NCBI GenBank assembly: GCA_963752915.1
Contig: CAVVZZ010000013.1
Span: 310,001-374,000, forward strand
Origin: DATJPR01 sp963752915
GTDB lineage: Bacteria; Bacteroidota; Ignavibacteria; UBA10030; UBA6906
Length of the DNA stretch: 64,000 bases
Direction of reading: 5' to 3'
Under the pieces are notes generated by a model, which saw only the letters and a program-made list of their open reading frames with translations, did no database searches and was not told where the DNA came from. How positions within the stretch are numbered: the stretch's first letter is position 1; each line of letters opens with the position of its first letter. Below are positions 36,928-46,292 of this stretch, piece by piece. The position numbers were made by a program, and so were the translations under genes.

Positions 36928-38724
36928 TCATTCGGGTTTTTTGCCCGTCGAACGGAACACGGACAGCTCGAGGCTGATCTTTTCGAGCACGGATTCTGTC
37001 AGCGGGTAGATGAACATGAAACCTGCGGCGAGCAGGGCTCCCAGCGCAGGGTAGATGCTGAGCATCATGCGAATGCCGTTTTGCGTCGCTTCGGTTTGTT
37101 CAACATTCGCTTGGTAGCCATAGATGGCGAGAATCCATCCCACCAACGCAATCCCGATGGAGGCGCCAAACTTCTGCGACATGGAGGCAGCGGAGAAGAC
37201 CAAGCCCGTGGCCCGGCGGCCGTTCTTCCATTCCGAATAGTCCGCCGTGTCGGCATACATCGACCAGACCAGAGGAAAGATGATCCCGGCATGGACGCTG
37301 ATGAGGAACTGAAACACGAAGATCAGTGTAATGTTGGTCCTGTCCAGGAAGAAGAAGATGAAGCTGAGGATTGCCGCATTGACCATGGCAATCAGGAACG
37401 TGTACTTCTTCCCGATCTTGTCGGACACCGGTTTTGCCAGGACAACGCCGACGATGTTCGCCGCCTGTCCCAGGAGCAAATAAATGGTACTGATCGCAAG
37501 GATCAAGGAGGAACTGAACTCAATATTGTTCAATCCCTTGAAGTAGTAGAGGAAGTAGTAGACTGCAGCACCATCGCGAATGGTGTTAAAAAAGATGGTC
37601 GAAATGCCGGCCCCAAGGAGAATGAACCACGGGCCGTTCTTGCCGAGGTCCTTCAGGTCGTCCTTCAGCGATGACTGAACTTCGGTGGGTTTGATCTTTT
37701 CACGGGTGAGTGAGAACGTGAGCAGGAAGAAGATCACCGCGAGGATGGCGACGACGATCACGGCTTTCTGCGTACCGGAACGGTAGTTGATCTCTTTGAA
37801 CGCAATGTTCCGGATTGAAAGGGTTTTTTCGTCAATGCCTTTGCACGCAAACTTCAGGTGGTCGAGATCTGCCAGGTTCGCTTTTGACGTGATCTGGTCC
37901 AATTTCATCTTCACATCACAGGTGGCACCTGTCCGCAGGAGACCCAGGGTGTCCTTTCCCTGCGCGAAGGTGAACCCCTCATACGTGTTGGTCCTGGTAT
38001 TAAAGACGCCGAGACTGAATTCGTCTTTCGTGCTGGTATTCACCTTTGCAGTGATGAACAGGAGCGAATCGATGGGGTTCTTTTGCGTGGGATCAGGATT
38101 GATTCCGTCCCACACAATGATTCTGTTCGTCGTCTTTGTCAGCGTGTCCGGCAACTCGATGGTGTTCGCGGAAGTACATTCATTGAAAGTCCGCGTCCCG
38201 AATCCGTCGAAGAGAGGCTGAAATATCCCCAGCACCAGAAAGCTCCCGCCAAAAGCAAAAATGAAACGGTACGTGGCCAGGGTCGTTCGCTGTTTGCCAT
38301 CGTCGGTCATCACGCCCATCAGGGACGCATAGGGCACATTGATCAACGAGTAGATGATCATCATCAGGGAATACGTCACATAGGCGTACACGATTTTCCC
38401 GTGAACACTCATCTCGGGCGTGGTGAACGTCAGCACAACGATAATGCCGATCGGGATCGCCATCCACAGAAGGTATGGGCGGAATTTTCCCCAGCGCGTG
38501 TTCGTGCGATCGCCCAGGATACCGACCAAAGGATCAAACGCCGCGTCACCGACGCGCGTGATCAGGAGCATGGTCCCAACAACAGCGGCAGGGATTCCGA
38601 AAATATCCGTGTAGAAAAAGATGAGGTACATTCCAAAGAGTTTCCAGAACATCGACGAGGCGGCGTCGCCGAAGCCGTAGCCGATCTTTTCACTCATCCT
38701 TAGTGGCGGCATTCCTTGTGTCAT
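36928..38724 (-). CDS. GPH-family sugar:cation symporter with inserted extracytoplasmic domain
   Basis: A 598-residue transporter of the glycoside-pentoside-hexuronide family (MelB/XynB-like). It has KIGYGFGDAASSMFWKLF at TM1, DAAFDPLVGILGDRTNTRWGKFRPYLL, and NVPYASLMGVMTDDGKQRTTLATYRF, all family landmarks. Members are usually about 450-500 residues. Here about 145 extra residues (about 174-318) lie in the loop between TM5 and TM6, expected on the outer side of the membrane. The insert is strand-rich, has three cysteines, and ends LDHLKFACKGIDEKTLSIRNIAFKE, like the last strands of a carbohydrate-binding jelly roll. It overlaps the upstream dehydrogenase by ATGA. Confidence 0.9.
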   Translation of the reverse strand: MTQGMPPLRMSEKIGYGFGDAASSMFWKLFGMYLIFFYTDIFGIPAAVVGTMLLITRVGDAAFDPLVGILGDRTNTRWGKFRPYLLWMAIPIGIIVVLTFTTPEMSVHGKIVYAYVTYSLMMIIYSLINVPYASLMGVMTDDGKQRTTLATYRFIFAFGGSFLVLGIFQPLFDGFGTRTFNECTSANTIELPDTLTKTTNRIIVWDGINPDPTQKNPIDSLLFITAKVNTSTKDEFSLGVFNTRTNTYEGFTFAQGKDTLGLLRTGATCDVKMKLDQITSKANLADLDHLKFACKGIDEKTLSIRNIAFKEINYRSGTQKAVIVVAILAVIFFLLTFSLTREKIKPTEVQSSLKDDLKDLGKNGPWFILLGAGISTIFFNTIRDGAAVYYFLYYFKGLNNIEFSSSLILAISTIYLLLGQAANIVGVVLAKPVSDKIGKKYTFLIAMVNAAILSFIFFFLDRTNITLIFVFQFLISVHAGIIFPLVWSMYADTADYSEWKNGRRATGLVFSAASMSQKFGASIGIALVGWILAIYGYQANVEQTEATQNGIRMMLSIYPALGALLAAGFMFIYPLTESVLEKISLELSVFRSTGKKPE

Positions 38725-39734
38725 AGCGCGGTCTTTGATGGTTGTGTATGAAGATCTGCCTCGTAAACTAAGCCGATTTCGTTTCTGATTCTGTCAAGAA
38801 GTTTGATCAGGCGGACGCTGAAGTCGAGGGGCAACAGGTCGCTTTCCCTCTTTCCCGCACGAAGGCACCGTCCGACTTCTTCGGCTTCATAGTTGTAGCC
38901 GTTGCCCACATAATCGAAATTGATTGTCTCGGGCGGGTTGTCACCCCTGGCCAGGACAATCGGAACAGGACAATACCACCACCGGCTCAGCTTCAATCTT
39001 CCACCGGTCCCGCAGATATTCGTCTCGACGGTCGAGTCGACGGTGAAACTCGAAAACAGCGATGCGATTCGACCATCCTTGTACTTAAAGGTGAGCGCAA
39101 GACTGTCGTCCACACCGGTCGGTCCGATCTGCGGGACACATTTGATCTCGTCGGGCTCTCCCCAGAGGAGAAGGGTCAGAAAGACGGGGTAGATGCCGAT
39201 GTCAAGCAGGGAGCCTCCCCCAAGACTCTTGTTGAAGGCGCGGTGAAGCGGGTCAAATGGTCGGAAGACGGCAAGGTCTGACTGAATGTAGCGAACCTGG
39301 CCAAGGGCGCCTGAAGCGATCAGCTCGAAGACTTTCCCGATCGAGGGGAGGAAACGGGTCCAGAACGCTTCCATCAAGAACACATCGTGTTCCCGCGCCG
39401 TGGAGATCATCTGCCGAACTTCTCGTTCATTCATGGCAAACGGTTTCTCACACAAGACCGCTTTGCCGTTTCTCAGACACAGGAGTGTGTTTGCGCAGTG
39501 AAACGGATGAGGCGTGGCGATGTAGACGACGTCGACGCGTGGATCCGCGGCGAGTTCTTCGTACGATCCGTATGCGGTCTCCACATGAAACCGGTGAGCG
39601 AACTCGTTCGCCTTCTCGGTCGTTCTGGATGCTACCGCCACCAAAGCAGCATCGTTGACCGACTGCAGGGCCGTGGCCATCTTCTCAGCGATCCAACCTG
39701 TTCCGAGGATCCCCCATCGGATATTCTTCTCCAT
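38721..39734 (-). CDS. Gfo/Idh/MocA-family sugar dehydrogenase
   Basis: A 337-residue cytoplasmic oxidoreductase resembling the D-xylose 1-dehydrogenase/dihydrodiol dehydrogenase branch. The Rossmann motif is WGILGTGWIAEKMA (residues 7-20), VLCEKPFAMN carries the catalytic lysine (about 93-102), and LGGGSLLDIGIYPVFL the family's second histidine-free motif. It overlaps the GPH symporter by 4 nt, so it should act on the sugar that the symporter imports. It is the first gene of the - strand locus, with AAAGGTG upstream of the ATG. Confidence 0.93.
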   Translation of the reverse strand: MEKNIRWGILGTGWIAEKMATALQSVNDAALVAVASRTTEKANEFAHRFHVETAYGSYEELAADPRVDVVYIATPHPFHCANTLLCLRNGKAVLCEKPFAMNEREVRQMISTAREHDVFLMEAFWTRFLPSIGKVFELIASGALGQVRYIQSDLAVFRPFDPLHRAFNKSLGGGSLLDIGIYPVFLTLLLWGEPDEIKCVPQIGPTGVDDSLALTFKYKDGRIASLFSSFTVDSTVETNICGTGGRLKLSRWWYCPVPIVLARGDNPPETINFDYVGNGYNYEAEEVGRCLRAGKRESDLLPLDFSVRLIKLLDRIRNEIGLVYEADLHTQPSKTAL

Positions 39735-40215
39735 GCTATAAAATCACCTTTGTGGAAAGTGAGGGTATAACAGCGAATGCGCTCAGAGCAACCCGGGGTT
39801 ACATCGGTGTGTCGTGCTTCTCTTCTCGGTGTAATGTGCAAGGTAAGACATTCTTTTTTCATTACCTATCAGGATGGGCTCAAATTTGTCCTGCCGGAGG
39901 TAGGGTTTCCAAACGCTCACACGAGATCTGAGTGACCGCAGATAGGCGGGGCCAGACACGGAATCAGACGGTTCTTCAATCCAGAGTTCTGCCAGGATTC
40001 GATTCCCGCACCGATTGCCATTTCATCAAATCCTCTCTACTATTGGGATCGTAGCCCCTTCTTGCCAACTCAACCTGTTGACGCCCAAACGTCATTCTCC
40101 TTTCGACCACACGGCCTCTAGGTAGATGCGCCGGGTGAGAGAAGATCCCTGGAATCTGGCGGTGGCAATAGCGCTACCACCGCTGATGCGTCAGCTTTGA
40201 AAAGAGGACAATCAT
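39735..40215. other. Divergent intergenic region
   Basis: A 481-nt region between the Gfo/Idh gene (-) and the PIG-L gene (+); it must carry promoters for both. Apart from the hairpin at 40159-40183 I found no convincing site. No gene-like open frame is present. Confidence 0.5.
40159..40183. promoter_or_regulatory. Inverted repeat upstream of the PIG-L gene
   Basis: GCGGTGG (40159-40165) and CCACCGC (40177-40183) flank a loop that contains the 8-bp palindrome TAGCGCTA (40169-40176). It lies 33 nt before the ATG at 40216 and could be an operator or a 5'-leader hairpin. Confidence 0.35.
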
Positions 40216-41643
40216 ATGTCTCGAAAATATCTTTGCGCCGTATGCTTTCTTGCCGTTTCAGTTGCTCTACCCGTTCACACTGTCACGGCCCAGTCCGTCG
40301 CAAGCCCGCAGCCTGACCAACGTTTCAAAACTGACATTCTCGTTATCGTGGCCCATCCTGATGACGAGTCGTTGATCGCAGGATACCTGGCAAGAGCCGT
40401 TCTTGATGAGCGCAGGCGGGTGGCAGTGGTGTTTGCTACGCGCGGCGATGCAGGCCAAAACCTTGTCGGTTTCGAACAGTCCCGTACCCTGGCCGAAATC
40501 CGTGAGATGGAGGCACGGCAGGCGTTGGCGTCCATCGGCATTCATGACGTGTGGTTTCTCCGCGCGCCGGATACGCCGTACCCGGATGTCCCGGATGTGT
40601 TGCGCTCACTGGACACATGGAACCATGGAAACGTTCTTGGCGAGATGGTGCGATTCATCAGGTTGACGCGTCCCGAAGTCGTTATCTCGATGCTGCCAGA
40701 CGTCGTCGTTGGTGAAAATCATGAGGACCACCAGGCAAGTGGCGTCGTCGCCGCCGAAGCGTTTGACCTCGCCGGCGATCCGGCATGGTTTCCCGAACAA
40801 GTGGGTGCGCCCGAAGACCGACTCTGGTACTCCAATCTCGTGGAAGGATTGCACCCCTGGCAGCCGAAGAAGCTTTACTTCTTTACGGATGCGTCACATC
40901 TGGATTTCGTCAAGGGCAAGGGACCGGAATACTCGATGACCGCAATCTCGCCGTCGCAGCAGATCTCGTACGGTCGGCTGGCGGCAAAAGAGACGTCTTT
41001 CCACCAGACACAATATGATGGTGACCCGGCCAGGGCGCTGGCAACTGGTGAGTTGAGATACTATGAACAGCCATTGACGTTGATTCTTGGGAAGTCTCTG
41101 GTGGCAGGCTCAGCCACTGATGACGTCTTTCAAGGCGTTGTTTCCGATCCGATTTCATTCCGCCCGGTCCATGGATCCCGGGAGCCGTCCACTCTGATTC
41201 AAGGGAGAGCGGCGGAGTTTTGGACTGAGCTGGGCGGTGGGTGGGCATTCTACGCACACTTCTGGCCCGCACACGATCTCACGTCTCTGCCCGGACTTCT
41301 GGTTCCGGAACTTGGTGTCGGTAGCGGACAGAACTTCCCGGTGCCTCTGATCCTTCACAATGATGCCGGCAAAGCAGTGACATTTAGTCTGCATATCCAG
41401 TTGCCTCAGGGATGGTCGATAGACAGCAACTCGGCGCAGTTTGCGCACCATGCTACGCCGGTGAACAATTTCCTTGTACCGGCGCACGACTATGTTCCGG
41501 TACGAATACGGCTCGTTGCTCCAGAGGTCAGCAAATCAGTATGGCAAGAACTGACCTGGACCTCGGACGCTGACGGGCACTCCGCCGGTTTAGCAACATT
41601 GAGGGTGTACGTCGAATCTCGCAACGACACGCAGCAGAACTAA
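40216..41643 (+). CDS. Exported PIG-L (LmbE-like) deacetylase with NEW3-like domain
   Basis: A 475-residue exported protein (signal peptide to about residue 26, VTAQ). The PIG-L/LmbE domain has the zinc motif HPDDE (residues 47-51) and the second ligand loop ENHEDHQASG (His169, His172); it would remove N-acyl groups from GlcNAc-type or similar conjugates. The C-terminal 110 residues form a strand-rich domain (FPVPLILHNDAGKAVTFSLHIQLPQGW) like the NPCBM-associated NEW3 module of glycosidases. The combination suggests deacetylation of an extracellular amino-sugar polymer or conjugate. It is followed 10 nt later by a pentapeptide-repeat gene. Confidence 0.92.
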   Translation: MSRKYLCAVCFLAVSVALPVHTVTAQSVASPQPDQRFKTDILVIVAHPDDESLIAGYLARAVLDERRRVAVVFATRGDAGQNLVGFEQSRTLAEIREMEARQALASIGIHDVWFLRAPDTPYPDVPDVLRSLDTWNHGNVLGEMVRFIRLTRPEVVISMLPDVVVGENHEDHQASGVVAAEAFDLAGDPAWFPEQVGAPEDRLWYSNLVEGLHPWQPKKLYFFTDASHLDFVKGKGPEYSMTAISPSQQISYGRLAAKETSFHQTQYDGDPARALATGELRYYEQPLTLILGKSLVAGSATDDVFQGVVSDPISFRPVHGSREPSTLIQGRAAEFWTELGGGWAFYAHFWPAHDLTSLPGLLVPELGVGSGQNFPVPLILHNDAGKAVTFSLHIQLPQGWSIDSNSAQFAHHATPVNNFLVPAHDYVPVRIRLVAPEVSKSVWQELTWTSDADGHSAGLATLRVYVESRNDTQQN

Positions 41644-41653
41644 TCCCTTCAAA

Positions 41654-42310
41654 ATGAAATTGCACACGAAAACAGACCCGGAATCGCCGCGAATTCCCGA
41701 AACACTCAAAACAGCAGAAGTCCGGGTCATCAACGATCATGCCGAACTCACTGAAGTCACTTTGATGGACTGCGATCTCAGCGGACAATCCGCACTCGGA
41801 GTGGTGTTTGAGCAAGCCGTGATTCGGCACGCGTCGTTCGGAAGATCACGATTTTCGGGTGCACGGTTGATGGACATCAGGTGTGAAGCGTCCGACTTTG
41901 CGGGCGCGGAGTGGCAGAGGACTCGCTGGCAACGGGTTACCTTCAAGGGGTGCAAGCTGACCGGAATGCAGCTCTCAGGATTTCAAGGAATGGATATTGT
42001 CTTCAGAGATTGCGCGATGGAAAGTGCAATATTTGCCAACGGACGACTCACCTCTGTTCGCTTCGAAAACTGCCGGATGCGCCGGACGATGTTTGATACC
42101 ATGGGTTTCAAAGGGGTGACCTTTTTCAAATGTGACCTGACCGGAGCGGATGTTTCCGGGAGTAGGCTCGAGAGGGTGGACTTCCGAGGATCCGAACTGT
42201 CAGACTTCAGGATAGAAAGCCGCCAGCTTCAGGGAACAATGATGGATCCGTTGCAGGCGGTTCAGATGGCCATACTCCTGGGGATTATCGTCAAAGATCC
42301 GGGGGATTAG
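41654..42310 (+). CDS. Pentapeptide-repeat protein
   Basis: A 218-residue protein made of degenerate A(D/N)LXX-type repeats, visible as a five-residue periodicity of F/L/M from about residue 35 to 195 (for example SFGRSRFSGARLMDIRC, VTFKGCKLTGMQLSG, VTFFKCDLTGADVSGSRLERVDFRGSEL). It should fold as a right-handed quadrilateral helix. No membrane segment or signal is present. The function of most such proteins is unknown, and nothing here suggests DNA-gyrase mimicry in particular. It lies between the PIG-L gene and the SpoIIE phosphatase gene, probably in one operon. Confidence 0.88.
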   Translation: MKLHTKTDPESPRIPETLKTAEVRVINDHAELTEVTLMDCDLSGQSALGVVFEQAVIRHASFGRSRFSGARLMDIRCEASDFAGAEWQRTRWQRVTFKGCKLTGMQLSGFQGMDIVFRDCAMESAIFANGRLTSVRFENCRMRRTMFDTMGFKGVTFFKCDLTGADVSGSRLERVDFRGSELSDFRIESRQLQGTMMDPLQAVQMAILLGIIVKDPGD

Positions 42311-42346
42311 CCGTGATACCGCTCGCGGCTTTGAAACAACTGGTTC

Positions 42347-43465
42347 ATGATACCTGTATATTCAAATATGGCACAGAGCAAACAGAGGACTTCCCGTCTG
42401 ATCCCTACCCTGCGTGATGATTTTACCCAGGGGGGATTTTTCGCCGATGTAAAGCGCGAGGCCCGCGAAATCGAAGAATTCTATCTCAACGAGGAAGAGC
42501 GGGAACAGCTTAAACGCAAAGGGAGGTTCGGTCGTTGGTTTGTGCTCGCCTGGTGGGTGGTGAAGAACTCCCTTCTCCGACTCACATCGTTCAGGAGAAT
42601 TCTGGTCGTCGTGGGTCTTGTCTTCGTCTTGACCGACATGTCTATCCAGAACGATGGCGGCCAGGTAACGCTGCACTACAAGATCATCGGCGTCGTTTGT
42701 CTCCTGCTCGTCACCATCCTGGAACTCAAAGACAAACTCCTGGCCCACTCCGAACTGGAATCCGGGCGTGCGGTCCAGCGGGCAATGAGTCCAGAACCAA
42801 CGCCATTTGTCCCGGGTTGGAACGTCTGGCTTTTCACACGCTCCGCAAACGAAGTCGGCGGGGACCTTGTGGATTTCCTTCGGCTGGATGACCATCGGTA
42901 CGGAATTGCGATCGGGGATGTCGCGGGGAAAGGCCTCGGTGCCGCACTCTTTATGGTGAAGATCCAGTCAACGCTCCGTGCTCTCGGACCGGATTTTGAT
43001 TCTCTGAGCGATCTGATCTCAAAGCTCAATACTGTGCTCATCCGTGATGGGATACCCGGCAAGTTCGCCTCGTTGATCTTTGTCAGAATCGATGATGCGA
43101 GCGGGGATCTCCGGCTCGTCAACGCCGGACATATGCCTCCGCTCATCGTTTCGCCGGAAGGCATCACCGAACTATCAAAAGGGAACGCGGCCGTTGGACT
43201 GTCCAGCGACACGATATTCGAGGCGAAGGACTTCACCTTGACGAGCGGACAATCGCTCGTTCTCTATTCTGACGGACTGACAGAAGCGCAGAACGAGGCA
43301 GGGGAGTTCTATGGACTGGACCGATTCAAAGCCCTCTGCCAGCAATGCCGTTCTATCGCAGCGCAGTCCTTTGGCGAGAGGATTCTGGCCGCGATCTCCG
43401 GGTTTGAGGGAGAGGCCAGGAGGAGTGACGATCTCTCGCTTGTCATCCTCCAAAAATCTGCCTGA
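42347..43465 (+). CDS. Membrane-anchored SpoIIE/RsbU-type PP2C phosphatase
   Basis: A 372-residue protein. The N-terminal 130 residues include two hydrophobic segments (about 80-100 and 112-130), and a SpoIIE domain fills the rest, with RSANEVGGDLVDFLRL, IAIGDVAGKGLGAALFM (metal-binding Asp), VNAGHMPPLIV and VLYSDGLTEAQN. Such phosphatases dephosphorylate STAS antagonists and so release an alternative sigma factor. No sensor domain is evident. Both ATG 42347 and ATG 42368 are possible starts and neither has a strong ribosome-binding site. The STAS gene at 30288 and the PAS-SpoIIE gene at 50014 may be partners or paralogues. Confidence 0.9.
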   Translation: MIPVYSNMAQSKQRTSRLIPTLRDDFTQGGFFADVKREAREIEEFYLNEEEREQLKRKGRFGRWFVLAWWVVKNSLLRLTSFRRILVVVGLVFVLTDMSIQNDGGQVTLHYKIIGVVCLLLVTILELKDKLLAHSELESGRAVQRAMSPEPTPFVPGWNVWLFTRSANEVGGDLVDFLRLDDHRYGIAIGDVAGKGLGAALFMVKIQSTLRALGPDFDSLSDLISKLNTVLIRDGIPGKFASLIFVRIDDASGDLRLVNAGHMPPLIVSPEGITELSKGNAAVGLSSDTIFEAKDFTLTSGQSLVLYSDGLTEAQNEAGEFYGLDRFKALCQQCRSIAAQSFGERILAAISGFEGEARRSDDLSLVILQKSA

Positions 43466-43574
43466 CCCAACCGTCCCGGGTGCCGACCACGACCGTCCGG
43501 CACGGGGGAAGATTTCACTCGTGTCACGAACCACGCAATTCCTTTTCACAACCATAATCTGCCTGGAATCTCCC

Positions 43575-46292
43575 ATGGACCTACGAGGCTGCATCCTTGC
43601 AGTGCTGTTGACGTGGACAATGACTCCGCGATGCATCTACAGTCAGCCTGCCGTCAATCATGACGTCCGACAAGTCGCAATTGAATGGCCAGCTGCACAA
43701 ATAACGGGGACCATTGAAGTTTCCAACGGGATATTGCAGAAGATCGATATTGTCCGTGGGCAAGGCACGGTCAGGAACGACTCCTTTGCATGCGTCTCGC
43801 CACAGGGCGTCCGCATTCTCGCTTCATTGACAAATGTCGAGACCGAGCCGGGGAGCGGTCCCACGATCGTTTGTGTGGGGAACGATCAGGCCCGGTTCTC
43901 GTTCTTTCTCAGGGACGTAACGAAGGAGTATCCGATCTATATTCCGGAATATGGTGTCGTGGTGACTTCATCGGATGACGCGCGCTCGTATCGTGAGATC
44001 GAAACGTCGATCAACGACCGCAAGGGACGAACGAAGTTGCAGCAGATCGAAAATGAGGCGGAAGAAAGCTTTGAATCCGCCGCCACACAGACACGAAATC
44101 AACCCTGTCCCACCTGGCTGGGAATAAGCCGGGACATGCGCATTTTCGATCTCGCGGACAACCGCTCAAATCCCGGCAGCGAGATGAATTGGGTTACCCC
44201 CCGCAACGCGTCAGCCCAGGTCACGTTGCCGGAATTTGGCAACAACACGCTGGCATTCGGGTTCATGGCCGGGCGAGGTCAGGGCGTTGCGATCAACACC
44301 ACCCGTCGATTGGAAGATGGCGTGCTTCCGATTCTCCATTCCACACTCAGTGATGACGATGTCGAATATCGTTCCACGGCGTTCGTGACGCTGGAATCGT
44401 CGCCGTTGACGGACAGCACCTCGATCGGGACCGACTGGTTGGTCGCGGATCATTTCAGCGTGGGCCACATGTTCACCAAGGAGCAGGAAGACGCGGTGAA
44501 GCCCAGACTCCTCGCGGAACAGAATAAAAGCGAAACGACCGTCTTGTACTATCGTTGCGAAGCGATCAACAACGCGTCCGTTCCACGGTATGCCTGGTTC
44601 AAAACCGTCCGCCCTGTGGTCGGTCAATGGATGAAGATCGACTACGCACTCAACCCGGAAACCGGCTTCTCCTCGTTTTCGACGGGCAGCGTGTTTGCAG
44701 TCTCCAGGCTGAATGGCCGACCGTTGCACGACGAAGAAATCGCCGTGCTCATAGAGCCCGGCGGAAAGGCGGTGTTCGAGTTTCTTGTCCCCCATAACCC
44801 TCTGCCCGAACAGCGAGCCCGGGCACTCTCGAAGCAATCCTTTGACGCTCGATACCGAGAGTGCATACGATTCTGGAAGGCAAAACTTGCAAAGGCTGCT
44901 CGGGTTTCTGTCCCGGATCAGAGGATTAATGAGATGATCCAGGCCGGTCTCCTGCAGCTGGACTTGATCACCTATGGCAATGATCCCGCTGGGACGCTGA
45001 CTCCCACCATCGGGATTTATTCTCCGATCGGCACCGAAAGCTCTCCCATTATCCAGTTCTACAATTCCATGGGTCTCTCCGGGATTGCACGCAGGTCCTT
45101 GATGTACTTCCTCCAAAAACAACATGACGATGGGATGATACAGAATTTCGGAGGCTACATGGGGGAGACCGGTGCCGCGTTATGGAGCATGGGGGAATAC
45201 TATCGCTACACACGAGATACGGCATGGGTGAAGCTCGTCGAGCCGAAGCTGCTCAAGGCAAGCGACTTCCTGCTCCGATGGAGAGCAGACAACGAGAAGC
45301 CGGAGTTGAAAGGAAAGGGGTATGGAATGATCGCAGGGAAAGTTGCTGATCCCGAAGATCCGTTCCATCAATATATGCTCAATGCTTATGCGTATCTGGG
45401 ACTCAGTCGCGTGGCGGAAATGCTCAGGGACGTCGACAGTGTTCAGTCCGGCAGGCTGGCGAAGGAAGCAGAAGCATGGAGGCAGGATATCCGCACTTCC
45501 CTCATACGGAGCATGGCGCATTCACCGGTGGTCCCTCTCGGCGACGGCAGATGGTCACCCACAGTGCCTCCCTGGACCGAGGCAATCGCGCCAAGGGCTC
45601 TCCATGTTCTCCCCGAATCGTATTTTTCGCACGGGACGGTGACCACGCCTGATGTGCTCCTGGGTCCGCTCTACCTTGTCTTCTGCGAGGTGCTCGCACC
45701 CGAAGAACAAGCCTCGAGAATGATGCTGGACTATCAGAGCGAGTTGTTCTACGAACGCAATTCCGCATTCAGCCAGCCGTATTACAGCCGGCACGATTGG
45801 CTTGAGCTGCGGCTGGGATTGGTGAAGCCGTTTCTCAAAACGTATTTCAACAACGTTTCGGCTATTGCGGATCGTGAGACATATACGTTCTGGGAACACG
45901 TGTATCAGGTAACGCAACACAAGACGCATGAACAAGCCTGGTTCCTGATGGAAACACGATGGATGCTGTATCTCGAAGAAGGGGAGACATTGAAGCTTCT
46001 CCCGGCAATCCCGCGCAAATGGCTGGAAGACGGGAAGCATATCACGATGGCGAATGTGCAAAGCTATTTCGGTCCCGTCTCTCTTCAGGTCGACTCGGAA
46101 ACAAAGGCCGGGTATATTCAGGCATCGGTTAGCTGCAGGTCAACATACAAACCGCACACCGTAGTCATTCGCCTCCGTCATCCTGACGGAAAAAGGGGGG
46201 TCCGTGCAACGGGGGGGACCTATAACCCCGATACGGAGTCGATCGTAATACAGGACTTCACCGGGGATGCAACTGTACGAGTCGAGTACTAG
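43575..46292 (+). CDS. Large exported six-hairpin glycosidase-like protein
   Basis: A 905-residue protein with a signal peptide ending at about residue 24 (CIYSQ). The N-terminal half is beta-rich. The C-terminal half (about 450-830) resembles an (alpha/alpha)6 barrel of the six-hairpin glycosidase type: IQAGLLQLDLITYGNDPAGTLTPTIGIYSPIG, MIQNFGGYMGETGAALWSMGEYYRYT, and HVLPESYFSHGTVTTPD. A small beta-domain closes it. Rhamnosidase-like families (GH78, GH106 and relatives) share this plan, but I could not assign a family or catalytic acid. A longer frame from 43311 overlaps the phosphatase gene; GTG 43521 is an alternative start. Confidence 0.82.
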   Translation: MDLRGCILAVLLTWTMTPRCIYSQPAVNHDVRQVAIEWPAAQITGTIEVSNGILQKIDIVRGQGTVRNDSFACVSPQGVRILASLTNVETEPGSGPTIVCVGNDQARFSFFLRDVTKEYPIYIPEYGVVVTSSDDARSYREIETSINDRKGRTKLQQIENEAEESFESAATQTRNQPCPTWLGISRDMRIFDLADNRSNPGSEMNWVTPRNASAQVTLPEFGNNTLAFGFMAGRGQGVAINTTRRLEDGVLPILHSTLSDDDVEYRSTAFVTLESSPLTDSTSIGTDWLVADHFSVGHMFTKEQEDAVKPRLLAEQNKSETTVLYYRCEAINNASVPRYAWFKTVRPVVGQWMKIDYALNPETGFSSFSTGSVFAVSRLNGRPLHDEEIAVLIEPGGKAVFEFLVPHNPLPEQRARALSKQSFDARYRECIRFWKAKLAKAARVSVPDQRINEMIQAGLLQLDLITYGNDPAGTLTPTIGIYSPIGTESSPIIQFYNSMGLSGIARRSLMYFLQKQHDDGMIQNFGGYMGETGAALWSMGEYYRYTRDTAWVKLVEPKLLKASDFLLRWRADNEKPELKGKGYGMIAGKVADPEDPFHQYMLNAYAYLGLSRVAEMLRDVDSVQSGRLAKEAEAWRQDIRTSLIRSMAHSPVVPLGDGRWSPTVPPWTEAIAPRALHVLPESYFSHGTVTTPDVLLGPLYLVFCEVLAPEEQASRMMLDYQSELFYERNSAFSQPYYSRHDWLELRLGLVKPFLKTYFNNVSAIADRETYTFWEHVYQVTQHKTHEQAWFLMETRWMLYLEEGETLKLLPAIPRKWLEDGKHITMANVQSYFGPVSLQVDSETKAGYIQASVSCRSTYKPHTVVIRLRHPDGKRGVRATGGTYNPDTESIVIQDFTGDATVRVEY

